Shown here piece by piece: positions 28,701 to 41,269 of a stretch of 64,000 bases of DNA. The translations under genes and the position numbers were made by a program. The notes beneath the pieces are model-generated. The model saw nothing but the letters and a program-made list of their open reading frames with translations, had not been told where the DNA came from and ran no database searches. The first letter of the stretch is position 1. The number at the start of each line of letters is the position of its first letter. The stretch is from Heliocidaris tuberculata (lineage: Eukaryota > Echinodermata > Echinoidea > Camarodonta > Echinometridae), in assembly GCA_025618425.1 (NCBI GenBank), contig CM046842.1:21425840-21489839 (forward strand), written 5' to 3'.

Positions 28701-31700
28701 ACATACATGGAACCCAATACATGATCTGAAACAGGGAGAGGGCAAGTATACTTAATTTGTTTTAATTATAAATATCTAAATACACAGTAAAAGCGTTGTT
28801 AAAAAGGTTGTATACAACTTATACAACCTGTTTAATATTTAAACAAATCAGTTACAATATGAACTGTACAATTTGGTTGTTCAGTTCATAATGTGAACAA
28901 CTGTTTGCTTTTTTTAAACAGCGTTTTCTCTGTGTACGTGGGCACCATGTCCCTTCCGCAATTTATATGTCAGGACAAGGAAAAAAGGCTAGAAGTTAGA
29001 GAGAGTGAGTGATACAAGATGCAACGTTTTACTGAGAAAAAACAAACAAACAAACCAACCTTCCTTCACGTTCCCTTTTCTCGTCGACCTTGTTCTCTTG
29101 CAGTGCATTTCATGCACCTAATAAGACCGAGGCCCATCCCTCCAACCTACCCCTTCCCCCTCCCCATGAAACATATCCTGTCACTGGATGGACCCCAGTT
29201 ACCGCCATTATATATAAACTTTGCGACTGCGTAATGAATCATCATATAACCGCGCTGATATGTCCAAATTCCAAACTATTTTCGGCTTTTAACAGGTGGT
29301 GCCTTTCATTTATCTGACTTCTATATCTTTATCTATTCTCTATTTTTATCTAACTTTATCTAATCTGACATCACAGTCTCTTTCATACATCGTGCATTAC
29401 TCGAAATCACTCCTTGTTCCTACATAGCAAAGTTGCTGTTGTTGTTGTTGTTGTTGTTGGCTTGTCATATCTAAACCTGATCTGATGAAAGGCTATCAAA
29501 TTCCAAGTATCACCTACCAAAGAAGAACTAACGTTGATCAAATCATTTCTTTCAAAGGTTTTCTGTATGATTTCAATGGTTACTGAATTTCTAGAGATAG
29601 CAGCAACACCAATACTTTTTTTTTTCAATGTAAGTATTCGCATAATCGTTTCAACACGACCGCGTTTGGTTTATCCATTTGTATTCAGAATATTCATTAA
29701 CATCATATTTTGCAGGAATTGCAGGGAAGTGTACTACATAACTCATATTATATCAAATGGCATTTCAGCATCATTATCATTCGGCGTGATATAAATACAA
29801 TGAATGTGTTCTTAGTGAACTGTGTAATTCATACTGTCACACACTGGATCAGGGTCTAAAAACAATCATAAGATATCTAATTATATTCGAGCCATTAAAC
29901 AAACAGACGAAACCCCACGTTTCATACATGTATTATGCATGGGAAAACACCAGATGGCGCCACGATTCGTTAACGAGTGCAATATTTCACGGTATATACA
30001 GTCCAACTGGTAGTACATATAGGGTATACTGTGTTGAATACTTCGTATGCATGCTTATGACTGATTTTTTTTTTAACTCCGTAACTATATGATACATATT
30101 TTCACTTTTCTGACACTCTATAGGGTAAATCCTTTACTTCTAATCTCAATGAATGGTGCGATCTTAGCATCACCAGGGCACAAAGCCCCTACGGTTTAGC
30201 GGATTTCAATATATTACTGACATTTAATTGCAATCCTTCGTTCAAATATACATACAAAATTATCAAGAGATATATTTGGAGAGATTATGCATTTAGTTTG
30301 AGGAAATGTTAATCACAATAAGCTGATTGTTTCAACCGGTAATTTGAATTAAAAATCTGTAACTCTAACTTAATATTTTTTTTTCTACATCAACATCATT
30401 TGTGTATGTGTGTGTTTGTGTTTGTACACCATCTTTTAATTTCTAATTTTCCCTTTCTTATACAACGGAATTTATACATAGATATGATAGAAAAGGTCTA
30501 TAATCAGCAAACCGTGACACTGCTCATTACAAAAGCTGCATATATTTAATAATATGTACAGCAGATGCAATACATGTATAATTATATTCTTACAAACTAC
30601 ACTATCAAAAAATCCCTTGATGAAAGTAGACGATGTCAAACAAAGGCGCAGATTCGTCCATATGTACATGAACATGAAATTGAATAGGTCATTCTTTATT
30701 ATTTCAAAACTTTTCAAAAATCATCTAAAACACAAGTCACAGTGAACCAACGAATAATCCACGCATTTACTGAAGTATCATTCACTAATATCTTACTGCA
30801 TTATATCAAGTGCTGTCGATGAAAACATCTGTCATTCTCTAGCGCTGCTTGACTCCTTTGTTATCATAGTGTATTCACCGAGAACCATTTCATACATATC
30901 GAAAGCTATTCTTAATACAACAGTTTGAATATTGCCTCGAGCAATCGAAATATAAAAGGAAATTTAAAGGTAACAGATAGTTTTGGGAGGCCCTCAAAAA
31001 CTTTTCGTGAGATTTCTTTGATTTTACTTAATAAAAAGCAGGGTACTAACATAACTAAGATGCTGTGAAGTTTTTTCCTCCTCAAGTGAAATATTTACTG
31101 AATGAGAGGTGAAAAGTAATAAAAATCCCTGGCCCCCAAAAGAGGGGATGTAAATTCAAACAACGGCCACACACACTACTCACATTAGGATTGCCGTGTG
31201 TATAGAATAGTGCGAAGCGCTGGGTTTATTGTGTGGGGAACCTTTGGGTGGATATGGTCTTAGCGCGAGGCAGTGAAAAGCCGTTACCAAGCGTTTCTTT
31301 CAGATATTTATACTAAAATTTGTTCGAAATTGTGAATGGAATGTTAAATAATCTCGTACATGTGTCTTATGATAAAAGGAGAGTAGTATGTGGCTATGTT
31401 AGATAAGTTTCTTGCCAGTATGATTTTTGCTACCGAGACTGTCTATGAGCTTTAATGAAGTGTCATGTAAACGGCCACAGGCAAACTTGCCGAAAGAGAA
31501 AATGTTGAAATTAAAGAAATCAAGAACGTGAATTCATCTCCAGAAGAAAGAAGGGGGATGGGTTATTGCATACTTAGTATAGACGCTGCAAAAGATTGAT
31601 TTCAACTCGTAATCATGAGTGGCATATACAGGGATCATTGCGCCCCTCCTCCTGCACAAACTTATCTATATCACTGTACATTTTTAAACCCCATAGACGC

Positions 31701-34570
31701 AATTTCTTATGCATTTTACCCCGGAAAATTCGCAACTGAACACCGTTTTTCTAGTCATCTCCTTCTAAAATGGGGTGAAAAATTAACGAAAACTTTTGAG
31801 AAGTAGTCGAGGAATTTTGCAAGGCAACAGAAAGATGATGGAAAATGGAAAACAAGATGATGATAAAATTTGCATGACAGCGAGCGAAGCAACGATAATC
31901 ACATTTTATTTTTCAAATGTCGAACCATTTAAAAACGCTATTTATATACTATATCCTGTACTGAAATTACGAAATCCTGGAGGAACGTAAGTGAGGAAGA
32001 AAATTGATCGAGCTTTAGACAATTTTCTCATTTTAAACCCTAAAAAAGATTGGGGGTGGGTAATCCATGATAATCATAATTTTCTTTATCTTCTCCTCTA
32101 TTTGTTCCTCTTTTTTGTTTTCTTACGCCCCCTTCAAGTCCCCCCCCCCCCTCCTGTAGATATGCCACTGGTAATCATGGTACTTAACGTGATTTCACCA
32201 AACTTTTCACATCGGGATCGGCACCCACTATTTTGTTAGCAATGAAATTCGACTGGAAGAATAAGAATAGTAATATAAATAGTATAAATAGTAGTATTAT
32301 TCATATCTACGGATGTAAAGTTATATAACTTCAGGAAATGATTAATAAATATTTTATTTTGTAATCAAATGAAAATGATAGAAGATATTGAGTGGTGATG
32401 TTTGACATGAAAATTAATACTGATAATGTTACATCCTAGAGAGCCAATAACGTCAGAAATATCTTAGTTTTTATTGAGTGATTAATAACAGAATCATAAT
32501 GCCATATCGAGAAACGTGTCTTAATGAAATATCAATGAGAGTGACTGATAAGCATAATAAGAGGTAATCTCCGCTTGCCCCTTGGGTGTGTATGACAATC
32601 TATAATAGAGATAAAAGATAAAGATAAATAAGAAAGTTTGGATGAATCTTGGATCACACACCTTGGTAAGAGGGCTCCTCCTGGCCCTAAACTGGTAACC
32701 AAGTTCTGCCACGCCGCATAGGCAGGGGTAACTTTGCCATCTCTTCCAATAACAGCATTATTGTTCTCACCCCTCTTCTGAGCTCTTTTCGGTCCATCCT
32801 TACCCCCATCCACCGCATCTTGCCCCCCTGTTGACCCCCCTCCATGATCACCATTCTTCACTTTCCTCCGGAGGAGTTCTTCCACCCCTTGGAATCCATG
32901 CTGGAACTCCTCGACGCTTATCTTTCCATCACGGTCACTGTCGAGTTCGTCAAAGAGGCTACCGAGCTCTGCGTCGGTGATCTCGAGGTCGCTCCCTAAG
33001 CATAGTTCACGGAGGTCGTCGTATTCGATGTACCCGCTACCGTTGAGGTCACAGACTTCGAATAGGTGGCGGATTCTTGATTCGTCCATGGTTTTGTACT
33101 GACTTATGCAACGGAACAATCTATTCACCTACATGCAGGTTTATACCATATTATCCGTATGACCCCATTCTCAAAATCTCGAGATTCAGAGCTTAAAAGA
33201 AAATATCCACTATTCAAAACTAAAGCTCAGATAGATTTCATCTTTTCCATAAGTTTGAAACGATGGTGTGAATCGTTTAAGCACTGTGCATTACATGCAG
33301 AAGTTTTTTTTAATGAATTCTCAAGATTCGAAATCAAAACCGAACGAAGTGTGGGCAGCTTCTCTTTCTAAGGTCCATAGCGATGATTTGAATCATGCAA
33401 ACACTTTGCATTGCTTGGAGTCTCTCTTACTTTAAAGATTCGACATAAAAACTATTACGAAAATGCAATTCCACTCTTTCGGAAGTTCCTAAACGATGAT
33501 GTGAACAGTTAAAACACTTTGCAAAAGAAGAATCGACACACTCAACAAGTCTACGTGCAAAAGCGTCTTCCTACAAATTTCACCAAAAGGAAAGTGCTAT
33601 GTTGTTATCATATCAATGGAATAAGCAGCAAAATCAGAGCAACACATATCACTGATAATTTCTTGTCGTCAGCATAATACTCCGTAATGTATTTCCAAAT
33701 AAAATCCAAATTCAGATGGGATAGTTTTGGCCCAAACAAGCAGTATGATTATGGTCGTGTAGCCTCCGCTCCTATTACAAAACCACGTAATCCAATCCAA
33801 ATGTCGCCTTAACCTTTCGACCAAGTACTGGTAAATACCACATCTGTTACGAGATGTCGCAGTTAAGATTATGACAGATTCTATATGGCGAATGAAAAAT
33901 CCGTCTTTAATTAGATAACCTGTTGCGGCGCGTAAAAGAATCCGTGCTGCCAACTCCGAGGTTGGCCCGTCTTATTTTGACATTTTGAAGAAGAAAAGAA
34001 AATATAGCCCAACGTTTCGGGTTGAACCCTAAACTACTTCAACCTACATATATGCAGATGTTAACAGAGTACGTGTGCTATGTCAAACCTTGGGAGTATT
34101 GGTAATTCTTTGAACAGCCGGGTCTTCCAGCCCATGACGTTGGCTTTGGCGCGCATGTGCGTTGGACATGATGTCATGCAATATTATGCTATTAGCCGTA
34201 TGGTAATCTAATATCGAATAGTTATACACAATTTCGTTGAATGGAAAACGGAAGAAAAGCCAAACAGCATGCATGATAACATTTTAGCCATGATCTTGAT
34301 AGTGTTAAATGTTGCTAGTTTGACAATGGATCAGATGTTGATTCTAAAAAGATTCAATTTCGCTGAAATCTAAATGAATACAATTGAAAAATGAACAAGG
34401 AAGTATTAAATGACAAAGATATCTAATTCTAAGCACCTATCAAATTAGTATCAAAAACAATGATAACAAACTGAAAGCCGACCACAATTAGGGACACAAA
34501 TAAAAGAAGGGGTTACTTTAATGAACTGTTAGTTTGTTTGTTTTGTTTTTGTTGTTGTTGTTGTTTTGTT

Positions 34571-34603
<33 letters not shown>

Positions 34604-37600
34604 TGTTGTTGTTGTTGTTGTTGTTTTTTTTTTTTTTTGGGGGGGGGGGTAGTTTTGGGTCCATTCTCAGAGCCAACTGTCCGCAATTAATAGCCATAAC
34701 ACACAAATTCAATAACGATGATATAATTATGACTGACATACAGACTGAATGCATTTTAATATAATTCATTTCATGATAGGCATGACAGATAACTTTTACG
34801 TGTTTTCGTCGCCACTTGATGGACCAAATAGTGATAAAACTAATAGGACATTAACCCTCTTAGTCCCAAGCCATAAAAACCCCATTGAGTTAATACACAG
34901 TTTTTGCACCTTGGGGACTGAGAGGGTTAATACAATAGATAAGTCTGCCCTTAAAACACACTTATTCCAAATCTTAAACAGATAAAAGGAACTCAGTAAC
35001 CCGATTTGGTCTTTGCTGTGCTTTTCTTTTTCTTTCTAAGCGCATAGGGACATACTATTATTATTATTATTACGACGGTCACACTCTTTAAAGGCTAAAA
35101 TGATATTTGCTGTATTACTCAGGCCACACATAACACGCTGTGCTCAGTAAATACTGCACAACGTGTAAACCTATATTGGGAGGTAAACAGACACAAACTC
35201 CATGCTCGAAACATGGCAGCAGGTGTTAACATTTAAGTGCAATAGCCAATAGGGTGTCTCAAAAATATCAAACGTTAACTGTAAACTGTGATAAACGAGA
35301 AGAAAAAAGGGTATCCTGTAATGGGTTATAACTAAGACCTGCGACAATTTTGATATTAAAATGATTCCAGTGAATTTTCTTCTCTTTCTCTCTCTCTCTC
35401 AATCTCAAGAAAATGGTATGATTTCAAAATACAGAAACATTTCTACTTAGCAAAAGAATAAGACTCAGAGTTTTCAACGAAAATAATTGCATAGATTTGG
35501 ATAAGGTCACTTTGTGACCTAAGAAAATTCTTATTTTGTTTCGATCAGGCATTACAAAGGTAAACTCTGAAAAAACAACAACAACAACAACAACAACCAA
35601 ACAAACATATCCTTGGTAATCTGCTTTATTGTGTAAAATTCATTATATTTCACAGCCCCTACTCAACAACAAAATAATAGTTATAATAATGATCCATAAT
35701 AATTCATAAATCTATTTCTAAAAATTGTTAATAATCACGGTTGTTCTTAGAAAAGGCTTATTATTTTGTTTTATTCATAGTAAAAAAAAAATGAAAACAT
35801 TTTTTTTTAAAGAATTAAAATTATTTTGATTTTAAATAATGCCTAGTTTGAGTTTGCCACCTAGTAGGGAGGCTGGTCCTAATGTGTATGTATCTTAGAT
35901 ACACAGTGGTTGTTTGTTTTTTGTTTTTTGTTTTACTATGAAATGATAACAAACCAACCGCATAAAGCATGTAAAGTATATTACCATGCATATGGGTCAT
36001 TACACGGGGTTGGGGCAATTTTAGTGACATACAAGAAGTGAGGAACTATGTCTCCTATCAACCATAAAAATGTTTGCTAAAATTGAGTTCAGTGTAAAAA
36101 GCATAGCCACTTATGTTGACAAGTACTCTAGCTTCATAGTGAATTGATATGGCAGACCAAAATTGCATTTAATGTTATATAAATGTGATGTGCATGTAAT
36201 GATTGTAAAAAAAAAAATGCATTTTCAAGCAAAGCTTTGAAAGAGTACCAACTGATCTGAAACAGAAATGATTCTGGCTGGGCACTATACTATACATATT
36301 TATTGCACAAAAATTCTCAACAGATGATGTCATCTTCCACGTGTAATAAAAGATCTAATACCAGCGTTACATGGAAATCGTCATAACTTTGCCCCAACCT
36401 CATGGAATGCATGAATGTATATTTAATATTGGTCTGATTTATAACCTTCACTGTCGATTAGTTTTTAGTTTTAGTCCCACGTATATGTAAGCTAGGCCTA
36501 TTCATAACCTTCATCGTTAGAATAATGCTGGTATAATTATGTCTTGCGTGGCACTGTGGACTGAATAATATGGAATCTTCAATAAGAATTGTGTTAGCAA
36601 CATTTGTTGTCTGTCGTTGATAATCTTAGTACAACACCCTACTCTCAATCTATATATATATATATTTATATCCCTCATTGAAAATTTCTTGCTCTTGGAT
36701 TGGTCGAGAGCACTTCATGTGATTAATCATAATTCTACCAGAAAAAGAAATTACTCCGGGAGAAAAATAGGTTTAGTGACGTCAAACTTTTCAGAGTATG
36801 ATAGTTTTTTTACTATCATGCCTCCGACTGCCCCTTGCTCCCTAGAATCATTTCTCTTGACGCGTACGGCGAACAGCCAGTAGTCTCCCTCGGGTAACTC
36901 CCGCGATGGGACGGCGCGGGCACCAGTGAAACTACGCCGAGCCCGGGAATTTTCATAAATCCATATAAAGAAAAGTGAGAGGGGGGGGGGGGGGGGGGGG
37001 GGGGGCGGACACTGAACAAAAAATAGCCGTCAATATTGCAAAATATGCATGAAGTAACACTAAACCCAGTAAATATTTGCAATTAATAATTCTGTCAACC
37101 TATCTTGTCAAAGATTCTTGACAATTTGCATGAAATTGTGTTCGATTTACTGTTTAAAAGTGACCTGTCCGGACTCCGGACACACGACGTGTTGGTTATG
37201 TAAATGTAATTGGATGTAGGTCAGTAGATCAGCTGTTTCTCATGCATGCGCAATCGTACTAGCTAAATGCGCGTCGTAACGCGCACGTCATCAGTCGAAA
37301 TCAAAACATGGCGACCTATGTCTAGCCTAGTGTCCGTCGAAAGGAAAAAAAAAAATGATTTCAATTGACGAGGACCAAAAACAAACCAGGATTGGAAACA
37401 AATGAAGTAGCCTATATTCAGTTATCAGGTAAACTTTATCTACCGTGTTCGGTTATATCAGGTAAAATTTCATTTGAGTGTAAACTGTCATAATTATGTC
37501 GTTTGACCCTTTTTAACTGTTTGTTAATACAATGTCTTGTGTTACTTTTTATTTACTTAGGCCTAGTAACAAAGTTAGACCTAAATATAGATCTATTTAA

Positions 37601-40600
37601 CGTTAGCCTACCAGACTCTAACAGTAGTAGTAATTAACATTAATTAAATGCTAGCCTAGCCTAGTATTAAATTATTTATTATTTATTTAATCTAACTGTG
37701 CCTGTGCAGTTCATTACTTTTCTCTTTCGGAATTTCACCGATTACGTTACGGTATAGAGTATAGATCTAGATCTAGTACTACCCTTTAACACTTTATAAC
37801 ATGATTAAAATTAACTTGATGTTATCTAGACAACCTAGTCCTAAAAGTTAGAGGCCTATAAAAGAAAATTACAGGGCCTTTATTCTGAAATCTACTTCGA
37901 TCTACGGGGTCGGTCTCAGGCTCAGCAACTATCAATCGCGTCAATCTATTCTAAGTTAGTTAGCGACCACTGACACTGTTTTGCTCTAGACCTAGTAGAT
38001 CTATATAGATTTAACAATGCGAGATTTACACCAACTAACATTAATTTGTCATATCTAGATCAAAGTTAAATCCAAATATATTTAATTGTTGATGAGGGAT
38101 ATAAAACAAATATACAGGGTCTTTATTCGGAAATCTAGTGCGATCTATGGGGTCGGTCTCAGCGACTACAGTCAATCGTCTATTTCTCTCGGGGCTCTCG
38201 CCCCTCGAGGAAATAGACGACTGTAGTCACTTCGACCGACCCCATAGATCGCACTAGATTTCCTCGGGCCCTGTATATTTGTATAATATCTATCGTCTCT
38301 CTCTATCTCTCTCTCTCTCATTCTCCATGATAATCTCTCACAATCTATCACGCTCTCTCCCTCCCTCTCTCTCTTCGACACATGTTTTCGTCTTAATTTC
38401 ATACCTCAACATCTCTATCTCTCTCTCTCTCTATCTCAGCCCTCTCCCCCTTCCCTTCCTTCTGATCTCTCTCTCTCTCTCTCTCTCTCTTCCCATATCT
38501 CACTTTCTGTTTATATCCTCATCTTCTTATTATATATATATTTTTTTTTTTATTTATTAGGTTTTAAATTTCCAAATAGTCCCCTTCCCCTTCAAATAAA
38601 TGTTTGTATGTTTTGTAATTGTTTTCTTTTGTTTCGTTTTTTTCCAGGGGGGGGGGGGGACAAACAATATCTATTACACAATTGAACAATCATGGTTTTC
38701 TTTGACAGAAAAGTTACTCTCTAAGTTTGAGAAAAGAGAAAAAAAATCAGACTTACCAAGAAACAAGGTCAATATCAGCTCCCAACTGCTGTAAAAACAC
38801 CTCAAACTCCTCGCTGTCACAATCCTCCAAATACTGCTGACGCCTCCTACGACGGCTGACTGAAAGTAGAGCTTCACTGACACTGTGAAAGCCTTCTGTG
38901 AAATCTGTTAAACTGATCCTTCCATCTCCATCTCCATCTAACGCCTGTATGAAACAAATAAGATTTTTTTTTTAAAGAATGACTAATATACTATTAATAC
39001 ATGGTTGGGAGTGCGTTCGTGCGATCTGGCAACACAAAGGTTTTTATCGTGGCGTACTAACGCACTCGGCTACGCCTCGTGCGTTAGACACCACGATAAA
39101 AACCTGCGTGTTGCTGGATCGCACTAACGCACGAACTCACAACGATGTATTAATAATTTTATAAAAACGGGTCCACAATCTTAGTGTTTTCTTACAATCT
39201 TAGTGTTTGATCCGGATTAGCCGTGCGTTAGTCCCCTCGCCGTGCATTAGTACTTTTTTTTTTTGGCACGGTCACGTGGTGTTATTTGACCAATCAGGAT
39301 GGCTACATTCTTGAACCCGTTTTATAATGCACTTAAACATTTTTTTGTTCAATATGCAGATCAATTGTCAATTTACATGCCTTTGTTCAAATGTTATAAT
39401 TGTTTTGTCAAATGATTCATCTCCCAATTATTTTGTTGTTTCTTTTGTACAATAATATTTCGTTAATATGTTCGATGTTTTTATATTTGTATTTCATACT
39501 TTGTAAGTCACGGCCTTGCTGTAAAGCAGCTATATGGCTGAATGCAAGCTTTTATTTCCGTGAATGAATAAATCAAACTCAAACTCATACTCAAACAAAA
39601 ATTATAATGTATTCTTCAAAATAATTTGTCTTTGCCCAATAATAGGCCTATGTATTTTTATTTGTTCGGAACTGTTCTTCTACTCCCCGAACCCTTTAAT
39701 AAGCTAATGGTTTAACTTGAATCATTTAATTAAATTTTAGAGGAAAAAAGTTTACAAATACAAATTACCACAAGGGAAGAATTAAAGATAACTGGGTTTG
39801 GAATGCCCTTGTTCAAAACTAGTCATTGTCCTTCAGACAATATACCATCATGCCCAACCCAAGAGCTTCCTAAATATCCGATAATTATGAAAATATTAAC
39901 GAAGTCCTATTATTTGTCTTCATCTATTCTATTGAATAATTATGTAATGTGAAATTATAGTCATTTATAATACGGTGACACCACATATGCTCCGCCGACA
40001 ATTTGCTCCGAAAAATGCAACAAGTGCTCCGCGAAAAATGCTCCGAGCGAGACAATTGCTCCGCCGACATTTACTCCGCCGACATTTGCTCCGCCAACAA
40101 CTGCTCCGCCGGCAATTGCTCCACTGACATTTGCTCCTCCGAAATATGCTCCGAAGATACTACACTTGCTCCGGCGACATTAAATGTTCGATCGACAATT
40201 GCTCCGCTGACATTTGCTCTGCCAAAATATGCTCCGAATAAACATTTGTTAGTAATACATGACCCACTTTAATAATGAGGTTTTTAAGCCCTTACCTCCA
40301 TCGATGTAAGATGGACCCCTGAGCTTTTGTAGTAATTCTCAGGTGCTTTTGATATAATGTTCCCTTTTCAATTTTATGTGAGACCATAACAGTTTTGCGA
40401 CATTTAAAAATCATTCAAAAATCATTCAGAAATCATTTTCCACAATTGTTCAGTTTCTTCGTTGAATCAATGCTTGAAAATGGATGAAGTTGGAGTGCAA
40501 CTGATTCAGTAACTATCGATTCATTCAAATATTTTATTGGTTTTAGAGTATCCCAAAATGCTGTGATGGTGAGTTACTGTTTTAAGTAATTATCAAGCCA

Positions 40601-40619
40601 AGGGCACCACACTGGTGTT

Positions 40620-40651
<32 letters not shown>

Positions 40652-41238
40652 CAAAAAACGAACAAACAAAACAAAACAAAAAACCACTATCCACTGTCGA
40701 AATTATTTTGGGGGACAAAATGTCTGCCCCCCCCCCTGCCCCTCCCCTCCCCCATCTTCTTGTGCCCTTGGTTTTCATGATACAAACCTTTTAGGCAGAA
40801 CAAAATAATCTCAAGAGCAATTGTATCCTTGGAGAAAATATCGACGGTGTAGTTGTCGTGGGAGCAAATGTTGCATATCTTCGGAGCAATTATCGGCGAG
40901 CAAATGTCGTATATATTCGGAGCAATTATCGGAGGAGCAAATGTCGTATTATATTCGGAGCAATTATCGGAGGAGCACATATCGTATCTCCGGAGCATCT
41001 GTTGACGGAGCCATTGTCGACGGAGCCATTGTCGGCGGAGCAATTGTCGGCGGAGCAAATGTCGGCGGAGAATATGTCTCGGAGCATTTGTCGCATTTTT
41101 CGCAGCAATTGTCGTTGAGGAGCATTATGTCTTGGATTATTGACAAGCATACACGTATAGGTCTGTACACTTCGGCGTTGTGTTGGCAAGCGTCTATTTT
41201 TTTACAGCAAATCCATTTTTTTTTTCTCTCTCTCTGTC

Positions 41239-41269
<31 letters not shown>

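Larger units (their letters stand above)
26130..32661 (-). other. Intron upstream of the common exon
   Basis: No coding exon was recognised in these 6.5 kb. The intron holds a TA-flanked MITE (28783-28934), a hAT-like element (31617-32170) and short simple repeats near 29436-29460 (GTT units). Confidence 0.6.
33146..38756 (-). other. Intron or upstream region between EF-hand modules
   Basis: No coding exon was recognised. It includes (GTT)n, poly-G runs, a 72-bp TTAA-flanked MITE, a candidate plus-strand promoter near 37.3 kb and two related hairpin sequences (37.87 and 38.11 kb). A splice-donor-like CGCAACAG|GTTATC on the minus strand near 33919 could mark a non-coding upstream exon for module 2, but this is weak. 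Confidence 0.5.

Noticed and set aside
40687..41189. Cys/Ser/Ala-repeat frames on both strands
   Set aside because: They are translations of the GCTCCGCCGACA minisatellite arms.
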